Positions 25,101 through 33,543 of a DNA stretch of 64,000 nt are shown here, in pieces. The stretch is from Rhynchonema sp. JSB1_4 (Eukaryota > Nematoda > Chromadorea > Monhysterida > Xyalidae). Position 1 is the stretch's first letter. Every line of letters begins with the position of its first letter. The stretch lies in NCBI GenBank assembly GCA_030248065.1, contig JASAMV010008390.1:44927-108926 (forward strand). Reading direction: 5' to 3'. The position numbers and the translations under genes are program-made. The notes beneath the pieces were generated by a model that was not told where the DNA came from, searched no databases, and saw only the letters and a program-made list of their open reading frames with translations.

Positions 25101-27730
25101 ATGACGGAGACAACTCAGAAATCACTTTCTACGTACAATCCTGTGACGACCGAAATTGTCACTTCTGAACCCGGTTCAGAGCAGGACCTGTCGTTCAGCA
25201 CTACCAAATCAAATAATGATTCATCAACCACAACGATCGCCTCAACCGAATCGTTGGGAAATATTGTCACAGTTACGTCATCCGACAATGACGTTGTGTA
25301 CGAGTACAGGGACAGCGACCGGACCGAGACCACGACTACCTCACCAACAAATGTGCAACCAACGACACAGTTCGTGTATGACTACGACTATGTGCCGTGG
25401 GGCGAGCCATATCATGCTCCTGACCGGGCCACGACAGGCACCTTTGAGGACAATGAAGATTCGACCACAACGACGATCTCCCTGGCCGAGACCATAAGTT
25501 GGGGTGAGAATTACGACCGAACAACGGTGATCAATCGGATTGTTCCTGAGCAATCAGGTTATGATCATGATGACCAGTCGCAGATCGTGATGGACTATGA
25601 CTTGAGTGCTGAGCCGATCGAATTATTGTCATTGGAGGGCTGTGTGGATGAAGCCATTGATGGACTCGATCGAATGGGCGATGTCGGTGGTGCACCAGTG
25701 CGACTCAGATGTGCTCGCAGTGAGTGTGTGCGTGTGCGAACTGTGTGTGCTGTGATCGGGATATGGCCGGAACAGCGGAGCACAAATTGACCCAAAACTA
25801 ACAGCTATTCGTTCAGTTAACCGTTGTTATTGCAAACGTACTGTTGTGTCCCGCGCCGTTTTGTCTCTTGCCCATCAAGGTGGTGACCTCAATCCATTCT
25901 TAACGCCGCTTTTGACGTATTTTATGACGTAACGAAGCTGCACATTTTCTGACATCTGAAGTCCGCCGTATACTAACCTTTAGTGTGTTTTGCAATTGTT
26001 GTAGCTAAGCGCACTAGTTGACGACACCGTTGCTTGTTGTTTTTTTTTTCGCTTTTTACGTGCATCTATTTTGCAACGCTTCTGTTCAACTATGTTTGCG
26101 ATGCGCAACTTGTGTGACAGTAAAATACCCACATAAAAAACTACCTCCACATGGCTGAACGAGACTCTTCACGCTTTTGCCCTGTGTTTGATGTGAAAAC
26201 GGTCGCTGTTTAACGACGCTTCAAATTCTAAAGTTTACTGCAAACAGTTCTATATTTACAGTCAAATGTGTGAAACATCACAATTTCCTTGCCATTCCAG
26301 GACGACCGCTGATGTCGTGGTGGTGGCTGATCATATTGATCGCAATTATCGTCCTGTTGATCATCATTCTGTGCATTGTGTGCGCCATATCAAGGAATAG
26401 GTAGGTAGATGAATTTGTTGTTTTTTGGTTGGGATCAAACTTGGTCACCAGACCTGCACCGGAGGAAATTTTTACTCCCAGCCAGTGATGGGTTTCAGAT
26501 CGAAAATTTAGGAGATCTGCTAAGCCATCAGAGCAAAATTACGGGTATCTGGTAATTGTTCACGCCATCAAAACAGTACTACAACAGGACAGCTGGCCGG
26601 ACCTGTCTGGTTCGCAATAAGAAGCAAGCAAACATTGAAAAATCTCTTTCAGATAGATTATACCTTTTCCCCGAGGTTTACAGTGCGTAAAGGTAGCTGA
26701 ATTCACAATACGAAAAATAATCCGGATGGTAAACTAGATAACCGGGAGATAATTGTGTGGGATACTTTCTGTGCTTGCGGCACATATTGTTGAGCGTAGA
26801 ATCTTTGTCCAACACTTGACAATCATTTGCTTGCGAATTCGAGCCATTTGAATGCTGCTGTTGCTCAACCGTGCTATTGCTCAATTGTGCTGCATAATCT
26901 CGAAATATTGGTTGTCAATAAAATCGTGTGTCGAATCAAGTCGGTCCAATTTGGTCGATGGCAGAATGAGAATTAAATCTGTTGAAAAGAACACGTCAAC
27001 AGAAACGTGAGCGTTCTCAATCGTAAATTGGTAAATTTTATGATGCTTCAGGGGTGCCAAATATTCGGTGTCAAAACGCGAGGCTGAACAGGGCCGTGAG
27101 CCGATGTTGGGCAAAGACGAGAAGGGATTCGGCGAATACAATGGAAAACCGTTAGTGTTGACGTTTCACATGCTTTTCTGTTACCCAGGTTTTCTGCCGA
27201 GTTCGCCTATGTAGTTATTCGTATTAAAATTATTTCATTCGCTGTTGTTGCAGTGACGGCGAAGACAAACATTCGTTAGCGAGCAAGCCCGAGTCGGAAA
27301 CGGACAGTATGGCGAATTACGGCGATGGATGTGGAGAGGACGGAATCGGGTATAACGAAGAGGGCAGTTGGGTGTTCGGTTAGTGGGTGTATTTCAGTAT
27401 TGGGTGGATTTAGATGGCCTGGTTTGCAGAATGCTGTGCACCCTGTTCGATAATCCAGACTTGTCCTTAGGCTTCCGCTTCGTGCTGGCACCATGAGCGA
27501 ACTTGAATGTAACTGTTTCCACAACCACATTCCCAGCACTATTTTTGTCGCTATCTTTTAGCCACTTTTTTATTGAGCAACAAGTTCTAGCGCACATACT
27601 GCACTTCATGCCCAATTAACGAAACACCACGTATTATGCAGGTGCATACGGTCATCGTGCCGAACTGCTGAAAAACACAACGTCGACGTCAGCGAATCCC
27701 GACCCGGACAAGAAGTCAACGATGGTCTAG
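6454..27730 (+). CDS. L1CAM: L1CAM/neuroglian/SAX-7 family neural cell adhesion protein, 5' end not found
   Basis: This is a type I membrane adhesion protein of the L1 family, which mediates cell-cell adhesion in neurons and epithelia and links to the spectrin skeleton through ankyrin. Visible exons: 6454-6634, 6997-7187, 7600-7796, 8353-8489, 9652-9751 (start uncertain), 9895-10082, 10451-10576, 11504-11668, 11802-11974, 12066-12177, 12253-12367, 12541-12716, 12935-13140, 13272-13376, 13577-13772, 14016-14192, 14302-14423, 14522-14617, 14693-14837, 14986-15108, 15389-15592, 21913-22050, 24265-24441, 24952-25719, 26301-26400, 27052-27150, 27254-27378 and 27642-27730. Phases agree across the listed junctions. 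The order is six Ig, five FN3, a Thr-rich stalk, a membrane span and a tail; six Ig plus five FN3 is the canonical L1 layout. Hallmarks are GYSGE at the end of FN3-2, GAKYSVSKRE below the membrane and DSMANYGD in the tail. The signal-peptide exon was not found. The stalk is unlike neuroglian. Confidence 0.95.
7600..8489 (+). CDS. L1CAM: L1CAM exons encoding Ig domain 2
   Basis: Exon 7600-7796 starts LHRFKDSGQQVFDVGLGD and carries RPCEAPDSVPAPRVFWIFK. Exon 8353-8489 continues GNLYFHYVIDDDV and DEYYTCTVENME, supplying the second cysteine. The junction is phase 0 (SDQQ then GNLYFH). The intron between them holds a hAT-like MITE whose target duplication begins four bases after the donor. The donor of the second exon is read as GTACAG at 8,490; GTTGGT at 8,504 is an alternative that would add about five residues. 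Confidence 0.9.
7809..8262. mobile_element. hAT-like MITE in L1CAM intron, 454 bp
   Basis: Terminal inverted repeats CAGTGGTGTCGTTGGG (from 7,809) and its exact reverse complement (ending 8,262) are flanked by a perfect 8-bp duplication, GTGGTCTC, at 7,801-7,808 and 8,263-8,270. An 8-bp duplication plus CAGTGG-type ends is the signature of hAT elements. The inside has no transposase frame. It holds about three tandem copies of a GGATACCGGATACCC-type unit (7,838-7,930), two GGATACC-plus-G-run motifs and a C run near the right end. It is therefore non-autonomous. Confidence 0.9.
9652..10082 (+). CDS. L1CAM: L1CAM exons encoding Ig domain 3
   Basis: The first exon ends at 9,751 and carries SPTQLYVTPNGKTTAIRG and FRLDCLFSG. 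The second, 9895-10082, carries YPVPTPRWYKDN and SSAGMYECRFDS, giving both Ig cysteines and the tryptophan; the junction is phase 2. The left edge of the first exon is uncertain. The acceptor TTTGCAG at 9,651 fits a phase-1 donor at 8,504, while a CAG at 9,469 fits the phase-2 donor at 8,490 and would add about 60 residues, including a hydrophobic stretch. Transcript data would decide. Confidence 0.85.
10451..11668 (+). CDS. L1CAM: L1CAM exons encoding Ig domain 4
   Basis: Exon 10451-10576 gives APYFPQGPPMHVNSSEG and VTFECGAVGKPSPIFTFFKNGQ. Exon 11504-11668 gives LRYSGHYEIKENKLTIRNLRK and NAVYQCKAENKHGYTWVNFY. Both cysteines are present; the usual core tryptophan is replaced by phenylalanine (FTFFKNG). 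The 927-bp intron between them holds a 410-bp MITE. Donors are GTAAGT and GTGAGT. Confidence 0.92.
11003..11412. mobile_element. 410-bp hAT-like MITE, copy 1, in L1CAM intron
   Basis: The left end CATAGTAGTGGC and right end GCCACTACACTG form an imperfect inverted repeat. The element is closely related to, and the same length as, the copy at 52,642-53,051. Both share CTCACAACTCCAAAT-type text, a GCGCGCTCCGCGCGCA-like segment (mutated here) and ACACATGGGCCTGCC near the right end. The flanking duplication is degenerate (CATGGGGT against ATGGGGGC), consistent with an older insertion. There is no coding capacity. Confidence 0.8.
11802..12177 (+). CDS. L1CAM: L1CAM exons encoding Ig domain 5
   Basis: Exon 11802-11974 encodes FRPILLAHEPHVDAVSGN, VTLKCKFFASPPPTVTWYSP and a Gly/Ser-rich loop. 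Exon 12066-12177 encodes VSTYVIHNVNVNAAGEYRC and HAINKEGDQTGRVSLAVLG. Cysteines and tryptophan are in place and the junction is phase 0 at DEHG|VSTY. The loop SSAGNIGGANSSGVDEHG is longer than in neuroglian, where this strand is compact. Confidence 0.92.
12253..12716 (+). CDS. L1CAM: L1CAM exons encoding Ig domain 6
   Basis: Exon 12253-12367 encodes DATHIIQDGLKDSTVIAG and IRLPCKTTHDPRLMVTIRW, the tryptophan being split by the phase-2 intron. Exon 12541-12716 encodes LIDNRPLGHNLLKSGHYRL and DDTGRYACEAQTRLDTTRR. The last segment closely resembles the end of Ig6 in neuroglian (CVARTRLDEATAR). The exon ends at a GTCTGT donor. Confidence 0.92.
12935..14192 (+). CDS. L1CAM: L1CAM exons encoding FN3 domains 1 and 2
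   Basis: Exons 12935-13140, 13272-13376, 13577-13772 and 14016-14192. FN3-1 starts VPRPPQPGMMTCSSDQRAAE and ends near YRFRILARNEVGDSAPAEF. FN3-2 starts near NTNPRGVYAKGTTGDNM, has MIVHWDPMERDEWRGPGFGY as its B-C strand and ends YEVQVQARNDEGLSEATPE followed by KQGYSGEG. GYSGE is the conserved end of FN3-2 in L1-family proteins. All junction phases agree (0, 0, 1, 1). Confidence 0.93.
14302..14837 (+). CDS. L1CAM: L1CAM exons encoding FN3 domain 3 with a furin-type site
   Basis: Exons 14302-14423, 14522-14617 and 14693-14837. The domain reads VPTGKVEGFELVGKPMSG, KFRWNKVDESTLNGEFKGYK, IVHWHEDEPTSED, then FLRRKKRSPSVVHK and YGLKPMHTNKAYIVAMNG. The tract RRKKR followed by S fits the proprotein-convertase rule R-X-K/R-R. 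It lies in the same FN3 domain in which vertebrate L1 is cleaved. The acceptor of the middle exon is an unusual CTAAG ending at 14,521, chosen because it keeps phase 0. Confidence 0.9.
14986..15592 (+). CDS. L1CAM: L1CAM exons encoding FN3 domain 4
   Basis: Exon 14986-15108 encodes SPEAVRTLIARAITDSQ, VALFWKLPREINGVLRGYQL and NYCK. Exon 15389-15592 encodes VDESTNTPIDTDCPVLHEP, HLEPNTVYRFTVRAKSGAD and ADAKTLPLIIRKD. The second exon's donor is read as GTCGGT at 15,593, a weak site. It gives phase 1, which matches the next FN3-5 exon at 21,913 and would skip the intervening 6.3 kb. The in-frame text continues past 15,592, so another donor downstream is possible. Confidence 0.88.
15593..21439 (+). 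other. L1CAM: Long L1CAM intron, no recognised gene
   Basis: This is the 5' part of the intron between FN3-4 and FN3-5. I saw no protein-like exon, transposon ends or simple repeat array in it. If the Met exon at 21,440 is an internal first exon, the promoter of the short isoform should lie in the last part of this stretch; no clear TATA box was seen. Confidence 0.5.
21440..21785 (+). CDS. L1CAM: Candidate internal first exon of a short L1CAM isoform
   Basis: The exon begins with ATG at 21,440, preceded by an in-frame TAA at 21,431. It encodes about 115 residues and ends at a GTGCGT donor in phase 1. Phase 1 is exactly what the next exon (21,913) accepts, joining FNK to S-IPVAPTLDIS. Residues about 49-69, AFLLTTTLLLLTSSLWVSVSA, form a hydrophobic core that could be a late signal peptide ending VSA|ED or a signal anchor. 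A 46-residue Pro/Thr/acidic linker follows. Joined to the exons downstream it gives an uninterrupted 613-codon frame to the stop at 27,728. The isoform would keep FN3-5, stalk, membrane span and tail but lose all Ig domains. It is inferred, not shown by transcripts. Confidence 0.6.
21913..24441 (+). CDS. L1CAM: L1CAM exons encoding FN3 domain 5
   Basis: Exon 21913-22050 encodes IPVAPTLDISGIGEDHLNV, an acidic segment and GEDGYFKIRELG. Exon 24265-24441 encodes EDDEWMTVHPQQTNFTATL, AGLEPGTTYEVVAVSVANH and an APMYVKTAGT end. The junction YFKIRELG|EDDEWMTV restores the strand seen in neuroglian FN3-5, and LEPGTTYE is the typical F-strand. The early B strand with its tryptophan is not obvious, so a small exon could be missing in the 2.2-kb intron 22,051-24,264, where I see nothing else. 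Confidence 0.88.
24952..25719 (+). CDS. L1CAM: L1CAM exon encoding a 256-residue Thr/Ser/acidic juxtamembrane stalk
   Basis: One 768-bp exon, phase 1 at both ends, lies between FN3-5 and the membrane span. It starts GAMVLSPFITRPPLDYIRT, then becomes rich in Thr and Ser (TALSTTTRAPVEMTETTQ, SSTTTIASTES, RTETTTTSPTNVQPTTQ). It also carries acidic tyrosine clusters (VYDYDYVPWGEPY, GYDHDDQSQIVMDYD). It resembles a mucin-like, O-glycosylated and possibly tyrosine-sulfated stalk. In Drosophila neuroglian FN3-5 is followed almost directly by the membrane, so this insert is unusual. Length and phase allow clean skipping. Confidence 0.85.
26301..26400 (+). CDS. L1CAM: L1CAM exon encoding the transmembrane segment
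   Basis: The exon encodes RPLMSWWWLIILIAIIVLL followed by IIILCIVCAISRNR. This is a single hydrophobic span with a Trp belt outside and a basic stop-transfer inside, equivalent to the span ending ICIIRRNR in neuroglian. It is entered in phase 1 and left in phase 2 with a GTAGGT donor. Confidence 0.93.
27052..27730 (+). CDS. L1CAM: L1CAM exons encoding the cytoplasmic tail
   Basis: Exons 27052-27150, 27254-27378 and 27642-27730. The tail reads RGAKYSVSKREAEQG, KDEKGFGEYNGKP, SLASKPESETDSMANYGDG and NEEGSWVFGAYGHRAELL, ending KKSTMV and TAG at 27,728-27,730. KYSV and FGEY match the ERM and endocytosis regions of vertebrate L1. SWVFGAY stands where FIGQY, the ankyrin-binding motif, is expected; the tyrosine is kept but the motif is altered and split by an intron. 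The last residues fit a class I PDZ ligand (T-M-V). Confidence 0.93.
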
Positions 27731-30241
27731 CACGTGATGGTTGGATCTAAATAACGTTATGTTGAAAGGGCGCACTATGCTGCCTGGCTAGTCAGTGTAA
27801 TTAGAGTTTTTTGATTGATTATAACTGCGAGTTTATATTTACTTATGATTATTATGATCATGTTAAAAATTTATGATACAATTAGCTTTTTTCGATTTTT
27901 TTCGTTTTTCTCTTTTGTTCTCGCGATGCGCAAATGTGCTTTGTTTCAGCTCTGTGTTTATACGTCTCTCTTTCGTCGTTTTGTTAATGAAACAGTTGGT
28001 TGGTTCCATAATTGCATTCTGTTGACTTATTTTGAACTATTATTTTTTGTTGTCCAACCGCAAATCTCGCTATTTTCATTCACAGTTACGTATGCATGCA
28101 TAATGAACTTGTTGAAGTATCTGGAACGTGTGTGTATGTGGTTTATCTAATTGATGAGCATCATGATGGTTTTTTCTTTTTTGTTCAATCTCTCACGTTA
28201 CATATACCTGTATCTTTTTGTCTTTTTGCTCTTTTTTTGTGATCAACATCTCCACTAGCTTATACAGTTTAGGCAACATTGTTTGTTGATGATGATGAAA
28301 CATGTGACTAAGGAACGTATGCTTTCTTTAAGAATTAGTGACTGTCAAATGCGATGTTCGAAGAAATATAAAAATTATGATTTAACGTTGTTCCTTATTA
28401 TTTCCACTGATTCATGTTCTCCCGGTTATATGTCGCTTCAGAAATTCTGTTATTCTTGTGTCGAACGCCAATTAGTTTCGCTATTACTACACCATCACAA
28501 AATCAGATTGATGCATTTTCTTTTTCTATTCATTATTTGTATCATTACATCCAGTATATTAAAAAATTAGAACCTGATTTTCAGGTTGAAATTATTCTAG
28601 TATGATTACAATGGCTACAAGTTGCTGTCTGGCGCACATTGCCTCATTTTTTGACGATTTTTGTAATGTTCAGTGTTTCTTCTTTTTTCTCGGTTGTGCG
28701 AAACAAAAAACGCGAAAATGTGTAAAGATTTCATTCTGATTCTTCTTGAATCGATATTCCTAAATTCAATCGATCCAATTGGTGTCGAAGTGTTGGGTAT
28801 TTGGGATTCGACGTTCAGAGCAATGTTAGTGCACCCAATTGTTCGGCATCTTTGCTTCAAATGTGAAACCGCCTTGTCTGCAAATCTGGGCTTAATCCTG
28901 TCACAAAATTTTAATTTTGTGTCTGCTAAGCTGAACGACATTCCATGAATATATATTACTATTATTATGATTTGTAGCATTTCGCGTCGGTACAGAGTAA
29001 TTCGTTATTATTTTCCGTGAATTTTTTTGTTTTCTTTTTAATTCTGCTACACCGAGCTCAAACAGTGTCACACACACACACCACCACCAGAGTTTGTCAG
29101 TTTACCCCGTACGTTACAGTATTCTATTTTCTCCATTCAACACTTCGTCGAAAATTCACAAAAAGCGAAAATTCACAAAAACGTCACTTTATACTGTGCT
29201 TCTTGTAAACGCTAAATGTGTTAGTTCACGTTACAACGCGTAAACGCTTGGACATTCGATGTTTCACGCCACATATAAGAGGTGTACGTCTGGATTGTGT
29301 AACAGACCGTCACACTGCCGTTGTTACATGGTGGTTATTATGATTGATATGATGATTATTATGTTGTATTTTGTCTGATTATTATCATATACCATGTTTT
29401 GTTCTCTTGGAAAGGATTGAAGTTGCATCACATACAATGAAAGTGGCATAATTTGATCATCTTAAAGAGCTGGCGCAATTATGCTACCACAACCAACCTA
29501 CATTGAATGAGCAAACAATTGTTAAAATAACGCCAGAGTATCGTGTATGAAGCATACGCATAAATTGTCATTCACTTGCACAAGTCAGGTGAAATGTCGG
29601 ACACCACCATTCATCACTTCAATTTCATCATCGCTGATTGCAATGGACGCGTGCAAAAAAGCGTGTATTGTACAAACACAGACCCATTGCCATTATTATT
29701 CGCATGATTCGAACCCTTTACCAAATCCAGAACAGATTCTTGTGCACTGTCTACAGCAACAAATTAGTGTAATACTGGTGTATCTATCCTTTTGTTCGTT
29801 TTTTTTTAAGAAGCCGGTATCCCTCCGTCTTTGGCCAATGGGCAAGTTGGCAATGATTATTCCCGGCTTGCGAACTCTGCGCGTGCAGCTGCTGCCACAG
29901 TCCAACACGCAATCACGGCTTGGTACATGTTTGGTCAGCCACAAAATAGTAGTGGCCGTGTTGTTATTCATGTTATTGCGCGTTACTTGAAATGATTTGT
30001 GCGTTGGCTACCAGAATTGAAATCCCATATCATCAGCTGCATGTCTGGTGGCATGTTTGCTCTAGATTAAGTGACAAACATGTTATTCTGAGTCGCGCTG
30101 TTCGTGAGGCGACTGCAATCGCGCAGATGACCCAATTCTTTTCCGACCATACTGACCAGAGGAATACTACGCACAAACATAACATACGCACGTGTATTTT
30201 GTTGCGGCACAGTTGAAAACAAACCTAGTTGCACTCAAAAA
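27731..30241. other. Interval between L1CAM stop and ionotropic receptor
   Basis: AT-rich sequence presumably holding the L1CAM 3' untranslated region and then intergenic DNA. No conserved protein segment was recognised. A 147-codon frame at 29,547-29,990 lacks any known motif. Further 5' exons of the receptor that starts at 30,242 may lie here. Confidence 0.45.
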
Positions 30242-33200
30242 ATGATCCCAATTCCACAAATCCGCGTGGCTGTGACAACTGCGAGAAGTGTGCAAAATGA
30301 TTCTTGTATCTCAACAGCGACTACCGAGTGTCCGGGAGAGCGTCCAGCAGTCGAAATCTTGCGTTTTATGTCACGATCGGCAAAATATTTCAATTTGTCT
30401 GAACTAGTTTTCGTCAATCCTGAAAATTATGGTCATTGGACAGAAAACGGCAGTTATGTGGGCAACTTTGTTGCTGTGACACGCCTAATTCATCAAGGAG
30501 TCGTGGACACCGCTGCACCGCTATTCAGGTCAGACTAAACTGCTCCGTTGAATAAAAAAGTTTATTAAGAACAGCCACAGAAGCAGTTTAACACGCTGAA
30601 CTTCCACAAAAGCGTCTGGTTTAAACCACTGATCCCTTGGGTCCGAGCTCTGTGCCGCCTTTTCGATTTTGCAGCCACACACCGTCACGTGACGCACAAT
30701 TCGACTTCAGTGACGCGGTGACGTTTGGGAATCCGACTTTTGTCATTCCGGCGCTCAGAATCAACCGAATCGCAACTGCCGCAAGATTGTTGCTCGTCTT
30801 CACACCACAACTGACAGCATTGCTCTTGTTCACCGTCGCATCACTTTGTATCATCACCAAGCTGTTGTTCAAGTGGGACTTACAGAAATCTGGGACTCCC
30901 AAAGTTTCCAAATGGGATTCGTTCACTCACTTTTTGTCCCAAAACACTCTTGACACCAGCCATCCAGCGCCAAGTCATTGCATTCTGCTGATGACAGTGA
31001 GCGTGCTCAGCTTGATCTCACTCAATCTCTACCAGGGCTGTCTATTGACCATGATTGTCAGCCCCGTATTCTCTCAACCGCTAGTAAGTACAGTTGACCA
31101 GTTGATTAACAAGGTACACGATGGACAGTTGAAGTTGATATTGGCCCATCGCAACAACATCTACCATCAGGATATATTGTCCAGTCCGGTTAGTGTTTGA
31201 CTTCAGCATGCGGATAAGCAGCCAAGTCATCGTGGCCAAATTGCTCATATCAAATTCAGTAACGAGAACCAGCTAACTGGATGAGCACATCCAAAACAGC
31301 AACTTACAGCTTTATCACCTATACTAGTGAGCTTCCGATGGGGCGAGAAAAGCAGGCTGTACATACATTATGTAAGGTATACATCAACACGAGCCCGATT
31401 TCGAAGCTGGCGTGTATTCAAACGAATAGAAAGAGGAAATCATCATGCCCCATTTTGTATTCTTCAACGTGTAACGTTTCCCAAATGAGCAGCCACGTCT
31501 GAATGTTTCACTATTCTGCCAGCTGCGAAATCGAGCTCATGTTGGTGTAGTTTGTCTTTACCTGTTACTTAGGTAGCTGAAGACCCGGTTACGGATACAG
31601 GCATTGTTGTTTTCGAGCTGCAACTCAATCACAGAATGTGCATCTAAGAATGTGCATGTAATTTGCAGTCATCGGAGATGCAGCGACTTCGCGACGCGTT
31701 GTTCGCTCAGCCAGACGATCAACGTCTAATCTTCGTACCCGATCAGATCGAACGCCTGCCCATGTTGTTGACTGGTACACAGTGTACCGGATGCAATTCT
31801 AGGCTGCAAGTGGCGTGCGCGTGCACGTGCGTGCCAAGCCAACTTCCTAATGCAAAGTAAAGCAAAAAGTCGAAGTATTATACATGTCAGTCAGTTCGCA
31901 TGCACTGCACGCAACGCGTGCGCTCAATTCCATTTTTGGAAGGAAGTTGCGTATGCACGCGCGTGCACGTCGACTTTACTTCCAGCCCACCATTTCATCC
32001 GGGTACTGTGTGTGTGTGTGTGTGTGTGCCTCATTATAATTCAGTTTTTCCTCTCGGGATTCGCCCATTTCGGTCATCCTGAAGAACATTCACTGTTATT
32101 TCCGGATCAGTTTGCACATTTTGGTGACCGGCGACAGGTACAGTACCAGCTGCAATTCTAGGCGATCCTGAGGCGGCGCAGGCTGAGCCTGCGCCGCCTC
32201 ACAGGATCGCCTAGAATTGCAGCTGGTACTGTACCATGACGCATGTACATTGGTATGATGTGATTACATTCACACCAATTAATCGGCAACTCAAGTCGTC
32301 AACTTTGGTCGTCAACTCACGCGTGCCTGCCTGAGCGGGAGAAATACAGCACGAGAGGTGACGATGTGAGTCGACGGCGTGGTAATAAATAAAGAAATAG
32401 AACTACCACATGCCGGTATACCTAATGTAGTGAAACGTCAGCATCCAATGGGCTTTCCTCATGTTCCGACGGCAATGATTTCCCTAGCTTATTCATTGTC
32501 AGGCAATTACGTCTACGTAACGGAGCGTGTGTTTGCGAGCCGAATTGCGCTTGGCCGTTGTGACCTGACATTGCTGGATGCCCATGGCTTTGAGAACCAT
32601 TTCACGAGTTTTGTGGTCGCCAAAAATGCGTCAAGATCTATTCTGACGATCGTCAACAAAGCGATTGCTGCAAATTTGGGTCAGATTGCAGCTTATGACA
32701 GACGGACCCTGGAAAGGTACTACTATATGAACAGTATGTGCATATTCAATCGGTTCCACATTTGCCGCTTTGAACAATGAGCCGTTAGGGCGCATGTGGA
32801 CTTGTGGTGTGTCAAACTTGATGATCACATCAAATACATAGGATCTGCTTTGGTCACGTGAATGTTTTTTATTGATCGAAAGATATGTAAAGAAATTCAC
32901 AGATGCCGACAATTTCGATTGGCGTAAAAGCTGTTCTGAGGCCAAAAATACTGTACCCAACCTCTGTGCTGGTCGAACCTAATGGCCTGAATTGATTTCT
33001 TCATAAAATGGTCCGTTTCGATCCGATCACGGTTGTGTCCGATTCATCTCGATCTCTACATGTATCATCCTGTTGATGTTTTGTAACTGCCTACGCACAT
33101 TTTGAGTACGACCACTCCCTCAGATACAAACAATCGCTGGCCAAATGTCCGTCAGTGATCGTTCCAATGGGTGACCCACTGCGTTTGTTGTCGGTGGTCG

Positions 33201-33310
33201 GCGCGGTCGTCGTTTACGCGGTCGGACTCGGCCTGGCATTCGGTGCATTCGCCATTGAGACTGTTCGACATCAGCTTGGTGTGCTTTTCATTCGAGCACT
33301 TCCATTTTAG
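30242..33310 (+). CDS. Divergent ionotropic glutamate-like receptor (IR type)
   Basis: Exons 30242-30528 (start uncertain), 30675-31188, 31669-31774, 32503-32716 and 33124-33310 give 435 codons with consistent phases. The ligand-binding S1 half contains QIRVAVTTARS, NPENYGHWTENGSYVGNF and FSDAVTFGNPTFVIPAL. A first membrane span (LLLVFTPQLTALLLFTVASL), a pore-loop region and a third span ending LYQGCLLTMIVSP follow. S2 contains LTGNYVYVTERVF, CDLTLLDA and VVAKNASRS. The last span is LLSVVGAVVVYAVGLGLAFG. YQG-x-L near the third span is typical of protostome IRs, where iGluRs have SYTANLAAF. No amino-terminal domain or signal peptide was seen. It probably forms a chemosensory or neuronal cation channel, ligand unknown. 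Confidence 0.85.
31374..31558 (-). mobile_element. 185-bp MITE copy in receptor intron 2
   Basis: This segment is the inverted homologue of 42,728-42,912. Its right part CGAAATCGAGCTCATGTTGG, followed by TGTAGTTTG, is shared, as is the opposite end with CAACACGAGC and GATTTCG. The internal text (TATTCTTCAACGTGTAAC) matches in reverse orientation. The left edge is degraded and approximate. Confidence 0.7.
32007..32028. repeat. (GT)n microsatellite in receptor intron 3
   Basis: An uninterrupted run of about eleven TG dinucleotides. Confidence 0.95.
32137..32235. repeat. 99-bp near-perfect palindrome in receptor intron 3
   Basis: Arms of about 48 bp face each other with almost no spacer. The left arm runs GGTACAGTACCAGCTGC..., the right arm ends ...GCAGCTGGTACTGTACC. 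The only difference is a two-base CA insertion in the right arm (CTCACAGG against CTCAGG). The centre is CAGGCTGAGCCTG. The outer ends carry the GGTACAGTA motif that recurs in the MITEs of this window. Confidence 0.93.
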
Positions 33311-33543
33311 GCCGAAAGAAACAGGAGTTGGGGGCAATACTATGTACGTTCTTCTGCTGCTTGGGGAGCACTTTGCTTATGATAACGTTTTACTATGGGA
33401 TTGCTGTAGGCACACAACAATATTCAACCGCTCATTGTATATTGATGAATATAAAAGTGCATGCGACCAACACGATACAATTGTTAATTCACGACAGGAA
33501 TGGACAGAATCAATCGACACACATGAAAAACCGAAAAAAAACA

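Noticed and set aside
29547..29990. 147-codon frame upstream of the ionotropic receptor
   Set aside because: No similarity to receptor amino-terminal domains and no splice junction linking it to the first receptor exon.
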